Below, piece by piece: positions 1 through 11,100 of a stretch of DNA of 64,000 nucleotides. The notes beneath the pieces are model-generated. The model made no database searches, had not been told where the DNA came from, and saw only the letters and a list, made by a program, of their open reading frames with translations. Source of the stretch: Podarcis raffonei (taxonomy: Eukaryota > Chordata > Lepidosauria > Squamata > Lacertidae). Positions within the stretch are counted from its first letter, which is position 1, and each line of letters opens with the position of its first letter. The translations under genes and the position numbers were made by a program. The stretch spans positions 41,655,001-41,719,000 of the forward strand of contig NC_070614.1 in assembly GCF_027172205.1 (NCBI RefSeq), given 5' to 3'.

Positions 1-2060
1 AAAACCAGAGGCTTCAGGCAAGGGTCGTGCCAAGTCACAGGCAAGACCAGCAAAAGCTCTGATGTCGCCCAAAGCCTCATCATTGATTGAGAATGCATTT
101 ATTTTAGACACTGGAGCCACACAGCATTTATCCTTATGCAAGAAGTTGTTTTCTACGTTTGAGAAGCAACGCTTCACTGTGAAACAGGCCAACGGACAAG
201 AGATGGATGCGACCGGGATCGGGACTGTATACTTGGAAAGTCTGAACTTGACTATAAATAATGTTTATTTTGTTCCTGATTTAAAGTTCAATTTGCTGAG
301 TGTTTCTCAGATGACAAAGAAAGGACTGGTGTTGTCCTATGATAAGTAGAGTTGCAAAATCTTTAAAGACGGAGAGCTGTATCTTTCTGCCAGAGAGAAA
401 GATGGACTATATCTATTGACTTTTGAAGAGTCTGATTACAGAGTGTCTAATGCATGTGATACTAAGATGTTTTCTCTTGCAGGTGTATCGAAAGAAGCCA
501 TGGGAAGAAAGACAACAAAGATTAACAGTGTTTTTCAGCGAGTGTATGCTGATGTAATTGGTCCTCTAGCACCATCTAGAGGCAATGCTAAATACTATCT
601 TGTGTTTGTTGATCACTATTCTCAATATGTATGGATATACGTATTGCAATCACGAAAGGAAACCTTAGCAAGGTTTAAAGAGTTTTGTAACAAGGTTAAA
701 ACTGTTCATGATGCTAATATTGATTATTTTTTCACAGATGAAAAGCCAATTTTTCTTTCACAGGATTTTCAAGATTTCCTTGAGAAACAAGGGATAGAGC
801 ATAAGATTGCTGTATCTGAAGCTTCATGGAACAAGAGTGTGTGTGTGAAGGTGAACAAAGAGTTGCAGAATGGCATGAAAGCACAATTGCTGAGTTCACA
901 CTTGCCACATGAGTTCTGGGCTGAATCTTTATCCTCTTTTTGTTACACTTGGGTGAGAAAGGTTCCAAAAGGTATGGAAAGTTCTCCTTTTGAGAAGCTG
1001 TTCCACAGGAAACCTTCGGTAAAACACTTTAAGGTTTTTGGATCTCACGTCAATACGGAAACTCCACAAGGGGTTGAGAATGCCAAAGGCATTTTTGTGG
1101 GTTATGAAAAGGAGTTCTACAGAGTAATTTTGTCTGAATCTGGTCAGGTGATTCTCACAAAGTTTCTAGAGAGCACTCCTAGACAGGAGAGAGAGGTTCT
1201 CCACATTTGTCCCACTGATGACAATGCAGATGAATATTCTGATACTGAGAGTGACACAGAGAGCTCAGAGAGTTCTGCTGACACAGTTATTGAGAGGGGT
1301 TCACACACAATGTCTAGTCCTCCACAGGTTAAGGCTGAACTAGAATTGACTGAACCACTGTTTACTGTTGGGCGTGGTTCTCCCAAAAGTCCAGAGGACG
1401 CACCAGTCAGAAAGGATGATCTGCACCTCATTCGCAGGTCTGAGAGAGTCACAAAGGGCGTACCACCCAAGAGGTACACTCAAGAGTTTGCTAACTCAGC
1501 TGTTGCATGTGTTACTATAGTTGACAACTCAAGCCAGGTTAAAGGTGTGTTTAAGTCAGAGACAAAGACACAACTAGGAGTTGCTAAGCGTAATACTACC
1601 TTCCCTAGCCGAGGTAATGCAGAAGCACTCATTCCTTGGAAAACAGACAACCAGAGAGTTTCACTGGTGAAACCAGTGGTGGGTAGTTCCAAAGGTGGAA
1701 CTGAAACAACAGGGGATTGTTATGTGTATAACAACTGTTTGTTTTCTTCTCTGGATAAAGCTTTGTTCACAGCTAACGTCGAATCATATGGGGGAGTATG
1801 TTGGAATATGAGTACTACGCAGCTGCAAACTAGCAGCTCGATGTTTACATCACATGGTGGAGCTGACTGTGAGACCGGAAGCTCCAGTGAATTCACAGGG
1901 ATTTGTTCTTTGTGTAATATGAGACCTTCCTGTTGTTTTTGTGAAGGAAGTCTTTTGCAGTTGCTCGGAGAGAAGTCTGAGTGAATGGACATGTTTTGTA
2001 CAGTTGTACAGTCAGAAATAAATCGTAGATGAAACAGACTTTCTGATCTTCTTCTTTCTC
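1..2060 (+). mobile_element. Ty1/copia LTR retrotransposon fossil, 3' part
   Basis: The translated sequence carries an aspartic protease motif (DTGATQH) near the left edge, followed by a copia-type integrase region with the DVIGPL and YYLVFVDHYS signatures and a Ser/Glu-rich stretch. A purine-rich run just before about 1799 is followed by TGTTGGAATATGAG, which looks like the start of a 3' LTR; an AATAAA signal lies near 2018. The exact outer end is not resolved and the element runs off the left edge. It is broken, with a small number of breaks. The long readable stretches suggest a moderately young age. The copia assignment is firm; the LTR limits are tentative. Confidence 0.8.
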
Positions 2061-2614
2061 CTGCTGGTATGCAAGGGGAAGGGGATGTGCATCTTCCACG
2101 CAGGGAGATGTCGCCTATCAAGATCTTCCTGGACTGTGGGGAAGCCAGCCAGGGTAGATCACCGGCAAACAAGCCCCGGGAGCCGGGGAGAGGGGCCAGC
2201 CTCTCCCGAGGGGGCAAGTTTTCTAACAGTGACAGTGCAGCTTCAATGGTTGGCTTGCATCTCCTCTCTGGGGCTTGGCCTCCTCTTCTTCTTCATTCTT
2301 CTGCTGCCACCATTGGTCAGGGGCTGCTTTCCACCTCCTTCCCATCCAGGGCAGCAGCAGCAGCAGCAGCAGGAGAAGATGGCATCCACTGCCCCCCAAT
2401 TTTGGCTCCCACACCCAAAATTATTTTGGCCCCCAAACGAGGTGGGTTCCTAGGATTGTCACCCCTGGATAACATGCTTCACATGCTTTGGATCCCAGCC
2501 TGTTACTGTATTCTCCAGTGAAAGCAGGGGTCTTTGGAAGCATGACCTGGCACATAGTTCTGCCCTGAAGTCCAGAGATCTGCCGCTGAGGTGCAGAGAC
2601 CAATTGGAAGCTTC
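2061..2614. other. Unassigned DNA with a short CAG run
   Basis: No gene or recognised repeat was found here. A GCA/CAG run of about eight units sits near 2350-2373 in a GC-rich stretch. Short open frames in several directions show no protein family signature. Confidence 0.5.
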
Positions 2615-2864
2615 TAGTATTGGCTCCAATACTTTGGCCACCTCATGAGAAGACTCCCTGGAAAAGACCCTGATGTTGGGAAAGATTGAGGGCACAAGGA
2701 GAAGGAGATGACATAGGACGAGATGGTTGGACAGTGTTCTCGAAGCTGCCAGCATGCGTTTGACCAAACTGTGGAAGGCAGTGGATGACAGGAGTGCCTG
2801 GTGTGCTCTGGTCCATGGGGGTCACAAAGAGTCGGACACGACTAAACGACTAAACAACAACAAG
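2615..2864 (+). mobile_element. Bov-B (RTE clade) LINE, 3' end
   Basis: The sequence matches the known 3' end of Bov-B LINEs. It has the CTTTGGCCACCTCATG block, the GGACGAGATGGTTGGACAG-like block that encodes the reverse-transcriptase C-terminus (residues like WLDSVLEAA and SLTKLREAVEDRSAW), and the diagnostic AAAGAGTCGGACACGACT tail followed by a short AAC-type repeat. The copy is 5'-truncated and its frame is broken. Bov-B is abundant in squamates and is the classic case of horizontal transfer between squamates and ruminants. The left edge is approximate. Confidence 0.88.
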
Positions 2865-3435
2865 AAGTATTGGCTATATGCCATTCTTGGACTACTTATT
2901 CTATTCATCTTCTAAATCTCTTTTGATGGAGAAGATTTGAATATCTGGCAAGGGCAGACCATTGCAGATTCATGTTTGGTGGTAATGATATTGTGGGAAA
3001 GAGGTTTTGAAAGGGTCTTCCTATTGGCTTTGCTATACCCACAACTCCTGGTTCAGCTGACACCAGATCTGAAGATGTTGGAGCCCAAAAGGGTGGGTTT
3101 GGGCGTGTGTGTCAGACACACTTCCGAGCATTATAAATCATGTGAGATAATGATGATTGCAAATGATGACTATGCGGATAGTAAGTAGTTTCTCTGTCCC
3201 CACTAGCTCCCTCAGGCCTGAGCTTTCACTCTCCCTGGGTACTGGAGTAGACATGCCTTTGGTCTGATACTGCAGGGCTCCTCTTCTTTTCTTAGAAAAC
3301 AATAACACCACTTTCAGATGCTTCAGAAAAACATACCTGAGGAATGCAGTTATTTGACACAACTTGGGCTCATTTGAGAGAAAAAAACATTAACCCATTT
3401 CCCATTGTCTGCTCAACATTTCTCTCCCATTCTAG

Positions 3436-4740
3436 CTTCACCCTTTTCTGAGAAATGTCCACTTTAACAATAGTGCTGGGGAAGAAATCTATTTTGATGT
3501 GAATGGGGGCTTGGCAGCTGGATTTGATCTCATCAACTTGGTAACTTTCCCCAACGAGTCTTTCCAGAGAGCCCAAGTTGGATGGGTGGACCCCCTGAGT
3601 CCTTCAGGGAAGGAGCTCACCATGAATGGCAGTGCTGTTGTGTGGAATCACAAGTTTCATCAGGTGAGAATGATCTCCACCTTCTCCTCCTTTACATTGG
3701 CTGATATCCATTTTGTGAGAATAGCCTGGAGACTCACAAGATGGCGGAGGTAAATTTATTAACATATCCGGACCTCCTCCCCACCTCTGTAGCAGGAGGA
3801 CTCTTCCCAGGCCACCGCCCTCCCAGCCACACCTTCTATTGGCCCTGCCTTGTGTCCTTGCTCTATGATAATGCCTCTTGCTTCCTTGGATATTGGAAAA
3901 GGGTAGAGAAGTTAGTGTGCGTTGAAACTAGGTTGCTTAGGAGGAAAGGCAGTACATGGGCTGACAACCGCTAAACTAAGACTTTGGCATACATCCCACA
4001 ATGCACCCAAGTGCTGACTCCTGAGAATGTGCTTTGTTAGAGTGCCAAAAAGATGATAGTAAGACTTCGACTAGTGTTTAAAAAGAAGTTCCATTTCCAT
4101 TCTGAATGCCTTTTCTTCTGGTTCCTTATAGACCCTGCCCAGTTCCTCCTGTGTGGAGCACTGCTATCCTGGGCAAAGCATGTTTCCGAAGCAGGGGGGG
4201 CAAATCTGTTGCTATGACTGTGTTCCATGCCCAAGTGGGAGGATTTCAATCCAGATGGGTAAGTGAAGAAAAATAGAGCTATGTGGCAAAAAAGAAAAGA
4301 AACATTTTTGGATTTTGAAGCTTTGCTTCATAAATTAGCACAAAGCTTAAGAGTTGCCATGGGTCGAAAAAGAAAGTCTCATTTGAATCATTCTGGTACA
4401 TGTCCATTAAGTTTGTTAGCAGAGCAGAATGTAAATCAGGCATAGGCAAACTCCGGCCCTCCAGATGTTTGGGACTACAATTCAGATACTCCCTGACCAC
4501 TGGTCCTGTTAGCTAGGGATGATGGGAATTGTAGTCCCAAACATCTGGAGGGCCAGAGTTTGCCTATGCCTGATGTAAATGATCTCATAACCAGCCAATG
4601 AGCTGGTCTCTGCACTTTGCTGTTAAAAGAGAAGACAATTGAAGTATGGAACTTGTATTTTCTTTCAACCATATAAACTGCAGATGGGGTTTGGTACAAG
4701 TAAGTTAATAAAATTTACAAGTTAAAAATATTTTAATAAC

Positions 4741-4772
<32 letters not shown>

Positions 4773-5838
4773 GTTCTGTGTTGGGCAAAAACAAGAAAAA
4801 ATAAAAAAATGTTAAAGACAAAGACAAATATTGAATTGATTTTTGCAAATCCTCATTGACATATAAAGCCCTGAGAGAACAACTGTTGCACATGCTGAAG
4901 ACTCAACAAACTGGATTCCATTACTTTCAGATGCAGACCAATGTGAGGACTGCCCAGAAGATCAGTATCCAAACAACAGCCAGGACGAATGTGTTCCCAA
5001 AAGCATCAGCTACCTATCCTATGAGGAGCCCTTGGGAAGAGTTCTGGTTTCCCTGGCTCTTTGCCTTTCTGCTTTCACAATTGCAGTGATGGCAGCCTTC
5101 ATTCTGCACTGCAATACTCCTATAGTCAAATCCAACAACTGGAACATCACTTGCACCCTCCTCATCTCCCTGTTGCTCTGTTTTCTCTGCTCCTTCTTAT
5201 TTATCGGCAGGCCCGGGAAGGTGACCTGCTTTGTGAGGCAAACAACGTTTGGCATCGTCTTTTCCATGGCTGTATCTTGTGTGTTGGCCAAAACAATCAT
5301 TGTGGTTCTGGCCTTCATGGCCACAAAGCCAGGGAACAAGATGAGGAAATGGGTTGGGAAAAAGCTGGCCATTTCAGTCGTCATTCTCTGTTCTCTCATT
5401 CAAACGGTCATTAGTGTAGTGTGGCTGAGCACCTTTCCTCCTTTCCCAGAACTGGACACACATTCTCAGGTTGGTCAGATAATAGTGAAATGCAGCGAAG
5501 GCTCCGATGTCATGTTCTATATTGTTCTGGGTTACATGGGTCTCCTAGCCATCACCAGCTTCACTGTGGCCTTCCTAGCAAGGAAGCTGCCTGATACCTT
5601 CAATGAAGCCAAGCTCATCACCTTCAGCATGTTGGTGTTTTGCAGTGTTTGGGTGTCCTTTGTGCCCACCTACCTGAGCACCAAAGGGAAATACATGGTG
5701 GCCGTGGAGGTCTTCTCCATCTTGATTTCTAGTGCTAGTTTGTTGGGCTTCATTTTTTCTCCTAAGTTATACATACTTTTCCTAAGGCCTGACCTAAATA
5801 CCAGAGAGCACTTAGTAAGGAAGACAAACAGTGCTTGA
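3436..5838 (+). CDS. V2R-1: vomeronasal type-2 receptor, exons 4-6 (5' part not seen)
   Basis: Three exons with good splice sites are readable: exon 4 at 3436-3663 (228 bp), exon 5 at 4132-4258 (127 bp) and exon 6 at 4931-5838, ending in a TGA. Exon 4 encodes the last part of the ligand-binding domain ([16 protein letters not shown], ending VVWNHKFHQ). Exon 5 encodes the cysteine-rich linker ([21 protein letters not shown]). Exon 6 opens with [14 protein letters not shown] and carries the seven-helix domain with the V2R signatures [16 protein letters not shown] and [15 protein letters not shown]. All three exons are open and in phase. Exons 1-3 are absent from the left 3.4 kb, which instead hold a copia fossil and a Bov-B piece, so the gene either starts outside the window or has lost its 5' half. 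Intron 5 carries a hAT miniature element and an ATT repeat. The product would be a pheromone receptor of vomeronasal neurons. Confidence 0.88.
4437..4572. mobile_element. Palindromic hAT-type miniature element (copy 1)
   Basis: The element is a near-perfect 136-bp hairpin with ends CAGGCATAGGCAAACT and its complement. It is flanked by a perfect 8-bp target-site duplication, ATGTAAAT, at 4429-4436 and 4573-4580. Eight-base duplications and CAG ends are typical of hAT transposons. It has no coding capacity and lies in intron 5 of V2R-1. Confidence 0.9.
4741..4771. repeat. (ATT)n microsatellite
   Basis: About ten ATT units in intron 5 of V2R-1. Confidence 0.95.
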
Positions 5839-6001
5839 GGCGGGAACTTGACCTCCTCCTGAGAAGGAGTGAATTGGGAAACATGATGTCTCAATGTAAG
5901 GAGATACTGGCTTATCATGTTAGATGTTGAGATTCCTGCTCCATATCTGCAGTCACGGGATTGTTGTCTATCACATGACAATGTATGTTTTCATTCCACA
6001 G

Positions 6002-6335
6002 TGTGGGAAGTGATGGAGACAGGATGTTCGTGTTACTGTGTTCTGTGATGTGGGACTATTGTTCTTTGTTCTTTCTCTCTCTGCTGTCTGATGAGAAAGA
6101 GGACGGAGCTAAGTCAGAATGCTCCGAGTGTATTATATATCAATAAACGGAGATTAGCCAAAATGCTGTGCTACTGAGTTCTGTTATGCAAACTGTGAAT
6201 ACTCTGCGGATCCCAAGTGGGATGAAGAAAGCTTTCAAAGCTCCCAAACAACCAACTAGGAGGGAGAGAACATGCCAGTCGGGCATGCGTCTCGGGTAGG
6301 GTCCTACACGAGAGTAGGGCGCTCCTAACAGTTAG
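6002..6335 (+). mobile_element. Possible solo LTR fossil downstream of V2R-1
   Basis: The segment begins TGTGGGAAG, contains a TATATATC-AATAAA block near 6135-6147 and ends near TCCTAACA. This resembles an LTR, but no clear flanking duplication was found and the family is unknown. It could instead be part of the V2R-1 3' untranslated region, the AATAAA then serving as its polyadenylation signal. Confidence 0.3.
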
Positions 6336-6463
6336 AAGGCTTCCTAAACTGGCTCCTTTTCTTTCACTAAAGGTTGTTGGTGGCTTAGTTGATGTGCAAT
6401 GAAAGCAGAAGACCAGTGTCAACATGGAGTCCCTATTTATGTTACACCTTCAATACTCTAGAG

Positions 6464-6599
6464 CAGGCATAGGCAAACTTGGCCCTCCAGATGTTTTGGG
6501 ACTTTAATTCCCATCATCCCTGACCACTGATCCTGTTAGCCAGGGATCATGGGAGTTGTAGTCCCAAAACATCTGGAGGGTCGAGTTTGCCTATGCCTG
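6464..6599. mobile_element. Palindromic hAT-type miniature element (copy 2)
   Basis: Hairpin of the same family as 4437-4572, with ends CAGGCATAGG and CCTATGCCTG. The flanking 8-mers CTCTAGAG (6456-6463) and TTCTACAG (6600-6607) match at six of eight positions, as expected for a decayed target-site duplication. Confidence 0.85.
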
Positions 6600-8150
6600 T
6601 TCTACAGACCTTTATAGCTTCACAATTTATGACTACTTCATTTGTTTGTTAAGGATATTTGCATTCCTCTTTCGCAACTAAATGACTTAGGACAAGAAAT
6701 GTCATCAAGAGACAAAGTATAATGTGATAAATGAAAGTGTGCAATAAACATCAAAACACCAACAACACCATGAGAGTTCTTTTTCTTTTTTCTTTTCTCA
6801 CATTTCCCCTTTGAAAATATTTTAATAAAATATCAATTTAAAAATGGAGAAAGGAATGCCAGAAGAGGTGTGGGGGGATGTATGGCTCCTGAGGGAGGCA
6901 ATTCCAAACCTTGGTGTAACCACTGAAAATGCTTATCTTGCATTTGCATCCAAGGAGATTTGAGGGAGCCATTCTATGCACAAGAAGCTGGTGTGAAGTA
7001 AGCCGGTGTAAGTTAAGTCAGGGTAAAGTTACATTACCTCCCAACCTCAAGGAATGGGGTTAGGATCCCGTCTAAGTCTCTGGTCACTCCTGGAGCCCCT
7101 TCCCTCTGGCTGCTTCTCAGAGCCAGCATATCACACGGGGCTGAGCGTCTGAGGCTGCAGTCTCTCCTCCTCCTCACCCACTCTCCAGAATCTTCTATCA
7201 GCTAGCCAAGGGAGGAGGCTGGAAGGCACAGCCATGGGATGCTCCCTTGCAGCCATAGCTGCTGTTGTTGCTCAGGATAAGCACTGACTCCCGCTTCTCC
7301 CTGAGCTCCTCAGCTGGGGCTCTGGTGGGGGAAATAGGGACATTCCAGGATCATACAGAAGCCAGGATGGCTTTTGTAATTCTGCGACTGACCCTGGAAC
7401 ATCAGGGCACTTGGACTCCTAGAGGCAGAATGGGGAAGTGACTGGACTGAATATTGAGGTGAAAGATGAAGCATAAATTACTCTGTTACACCCCACTGCT
7501 GCCTAACTTGGGTTAGGATTACTTTGTAAGGTCCTAGACTAGTTTTCTATGGGCCTTTCCTTTTTTTGGCATCTTTCTTCCCACAACGCATAGGCCACTC
7601 ATGACCTATTCAGAAAGTTAGGCCCCTTACCCAGCATGCATCATGGTTGCATTAGAGTGAACTAAGACCTGTCACTCCCTCAGTGGAAAGCAGGTCCTAA
7701 CTAGTACGTTCAGATCCCAGAAATATGTTTTCTCTAGTTGTGTAGGGACTTACACCCTTGGGAAAGGTGGTTATGAGCCCTATAATAATCAAAATCACTA
7801 TAACTGAGCTCTGCTTCTCATTAACACTTTATGGCTAGTCAGAATTAAGAAGAAAAACATAAGATTCAGCACAGTAGCTTACACTTTGCTATACATTACA
7901 CAGTGTATAAAGATTCTTGCCAGATCAGTGCATGCTACAGAGGGAAGAGGAATTAATCTGAGGCAGGCAGTGTGCTGTTAAATAGAACTTTGTGACTTCA
8001 TCCCTTACACCCAAAGCCGAGGTTGGAATTTGTTTATTCATTGGTTTGATGATGGAAAATCCTCCACAGATCTAGGAAGTTCCTAGCAAAGGTCTGTGTC
8101 ATCTGTATATTAGTACAGGGTTCTTAGTCCTTTGTGGATGGGTTCCTGCA
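6600..8150. other. Intergenic DNA between V2R-1 and V2R-2
   Basis: No exon or named repeat was recognised. A segment at about 7763-7865 recurs at about 39880-39977, showing that this upstream flank of V2R-2 was copied together with part of the gene. Confidence 0.6.
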
Positions 8151-8155
8151 ATTCC

Positions 8156-8162
8156 TATAAAG
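8156..8162 (+). promoter_or_regulatory. TATA-like box upstream of V2R-2
   Basis: TATAAAG lies 37 bp before the chosen ATG of V2R-2. The position would allow only a short 5' leader. It is suggested by sequence alone; a further upstream non-coding exon is equally possible. Confidence 0.3.
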
Positions 8163-8198
8163 ACAGTTGTTGATTGCAACAGCGATGTGTAGGGGAAA

Positions 8199-11100
8199 AT
8201 GCAGGTACACAGCTGGGAGTGGGGAAGACATTTGCTGGCATTCAGAATTGTTTTGCTACTGCTCCTTCTGCTTCTCCTCCTCTTGACTCCTGCGTGCAGC
8301 CAGAGTTTGAACTCTACTTACAGTGCACAAGAAAAAGTTCAAAACGGTTTTTCTAACTCCAGAGATAATATTGTCATTGGGGAATTTGTTTCTGTGCAAC
8401 TTGCTGAAATGTTTTCATTCAACTATAAGACTAAGCCAGAGTCCAACCCAATGTCATGGTAAGTAAGTTGTTCTGTCTTTTTAAAAAAAGGCTGATTTGC
8501 TTTTTTCGATAAAGCTATTCACATTTATCAAATTCTGCCCTGCTCTGATCTAAACCTCGAGTATAAAGCTTTCAAGTGTAGAATTCAGATAATGTTCTTC
8601 ATCTTTCACTGCATGCAGCATCAGTTGATGATTTACATGTCTGAATGGGCCTTTAAAAGATCACAGTTGAGATTTCATTTTTTTAAAATAATTTTTTTAT
8701 TAAGATTTTTGCCTTACAAAATAGAAAAAGAAAAAAAGAAATACAAAATAAAAATTGTTAAAAACAAACAATCTTTTCATCACATTATTTTTCATTTACT
8801 TGTTTCTCGGACCTCCTCATACCTCCCTTTTTTGTATTCAAATTCAATTTATTAGCTCAGCAGTTTCTTTCCCTCTTTATTCTACCCAGATCTTTAATCT
8901 TAAATTATTGTATTCTTGAATTTTTACTTATAAAAAACCATTTTTTCATATTCTTTTAAACCATTACAGCTAGAAACCACTTAATTTCAATCCAACATCA
9001 TTCTAAAATTCATTAATTTTACTTTTTTTTAAAGAATATTTATTAAATTTTCCAATTTTTTTAAACAAACAAACAAACAAAACAAACAGAAACATTAAAC
9101 ACAGACATAAAATTCATACACCATACTTTTAAATAGCAAATTTCTCAGACCTCCTCATACTTCTCCTTCTTGTATCCCAATTAAGATTATTTGTTCAGCA
9201 AATCCTTCATTTAAAGCATTACAGCTTATAACATTACCTTATTTTTCAAACCCTTTCTTTTCCCCATCTATGTTCTTATATATTATTGCAGCTAGAAACA
9301 AAATAAAATAAAATAAAATTCATTAATTTTACAATGTCTCTGTAAATAGTCTTTAAATTTCTTCCAATCTTCTTCCACTGACTCTTCTCCCTGATCTCGG
9401 ATCCTGCCAGTCATTTCCGCCAAATCCATGTAATCGATCACCTTCATCTGCCATTCTTCCAGGGTGGGTAAATCTTGTGTCTTCCAATATTTTGCAATAA
9501 GTATTCTTGCCGCTGTTGTAGCGTACATAAAAAAAGTTCTATCCTTCTTTAACACCGATTGGTCAACTATGCCCAGGAGAAAGGCCTCTGGTTTCTTCAA
9601 GAAGGTATATTTAAATACCTTTTTCAATTCATTATATATCGTCTCCCAGAAAGCCTTAATCCTTGGGCACGTCCACCAAAGGTGAAAGAATGTACCTTCA
9701 GTTTCTTTGCATTTCCAACATTTATTATCGGGCAAATGGTAAATTTTTGCTAGCTTGACTGGGGTCATGTACCACCTGTATATCATTTTCATAATATTCT
9801 CTCTTAAGGCATTACATGCCACAAACTTCATACCTGTGGTCCATAACTGTTCCCAGTCAGCAAACATAATATTGTGTCCAACATCTTGTGCCCATTTAAT
9901 CATAACAGACTTCACCGTTTCATCCTGAGTATTCCATTTCAACAGCAAGTTATACATTCTTGACAAATTCTTGGTTTTAGGTTCTAACAGTTCTGTTTCT
10001 AATTTTGATTTTTCCACCTGGAAGCCAATTTTCTTGTCCAAATTATATGCCTCCATTATCTGATAATAATGAAGCCAGTCTCGCACTTTGTTCTTTAATT
10101 TCTCAAAACTCTGCAATTTTAGTCTATCTCCATCTTCTTCCAAAATTTCCCAATATTTCGGCCATTTTGCCTCCATATTGAGCTTTTTCTGAGCTTTCGC
10201 TTCCATTGGTGACAGCCATCTTGGGGTTTTATTTTCCAATAGATCCTTGTATCTTATCCAAACATTAAACAATGCTTTCCTAACAATATGGTTTTTAAAT
10301 GCTTTATGCGCTTTGACCTTATCATACCACAGATATGCATGCCATCCAAATACATTGTTAAAACCTTCCAAATCCAAAATGTCTGTGTTTTCAAGAAGTA
10401 GCCAATCTTTCAACCAGCAGAAAGCTGCTGATTCATAATAAAGTGTAAAATCTGGCAGGGCAAATCCACCTCTTTCCTTTGCATCCGTTAATATTTTAAA
10501 TTTTATTCTAGGCTTCTTGCCCTGCCAGACAAATCTTGAAATATCTCTCTGCCACTTCTTGAAACAGTCCATCTTGTCCACAATTTGCAATGCCTGGAAC
10601 AAAAACAAAATTCTAGGCAATACATTCATTTTTATAGCAGCGATACGGCCCAGCAATGAAAGTTTCAAATTTGACCATATTTCTAAATCTTTTTTCACTT
10701 CACTCCAGCATTTTTCATAGTTATCTTTAAATAAATTCCCATTTTTTGCTGTCATATTGATCCCCAAGTATTTAACTTTCTTAACCACTGTTAAACCTGT
10801 CATGTTCTGAAACCTCTCTCTCTCTCTCTCAATTTGTGTTAAATTTTTCTCTAAAACCTTGGTTTTTGACTTGTTCAGTTTAAACCCTGCGACCTGACCA
10901 AATTCTTGAATCAGTTCTAAAACCCTTTTAGTACTAGATTCTGGCTCCTGTAATGTCAGTACTAAATCATCTGCAAATGCTCTCAGTTTGTACTGTTTGG
11001 CTCCGACCTGTATACCTTTGACCAACTGGTCCCTTCTAATCATGTTCAGCAAAACCTCCAGAACCGATATAAAAAGCAATGGGGAAATTGGGCAACCTTG

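Noticed and set aside
2069-2521. Plus-strand open frame of 150 codons
   Set aside because: Low-complexity composition with an alanine run from a CAG repeat, no splice context and no family motif.
5019-5399. Reverse-strand open frame of 126 codons
   Set aside because: Antisense shadow of the V2R-1 seven-helix exon; similar shadows occur opposite every V2R exon 6 and opposite the L1 ORF2.
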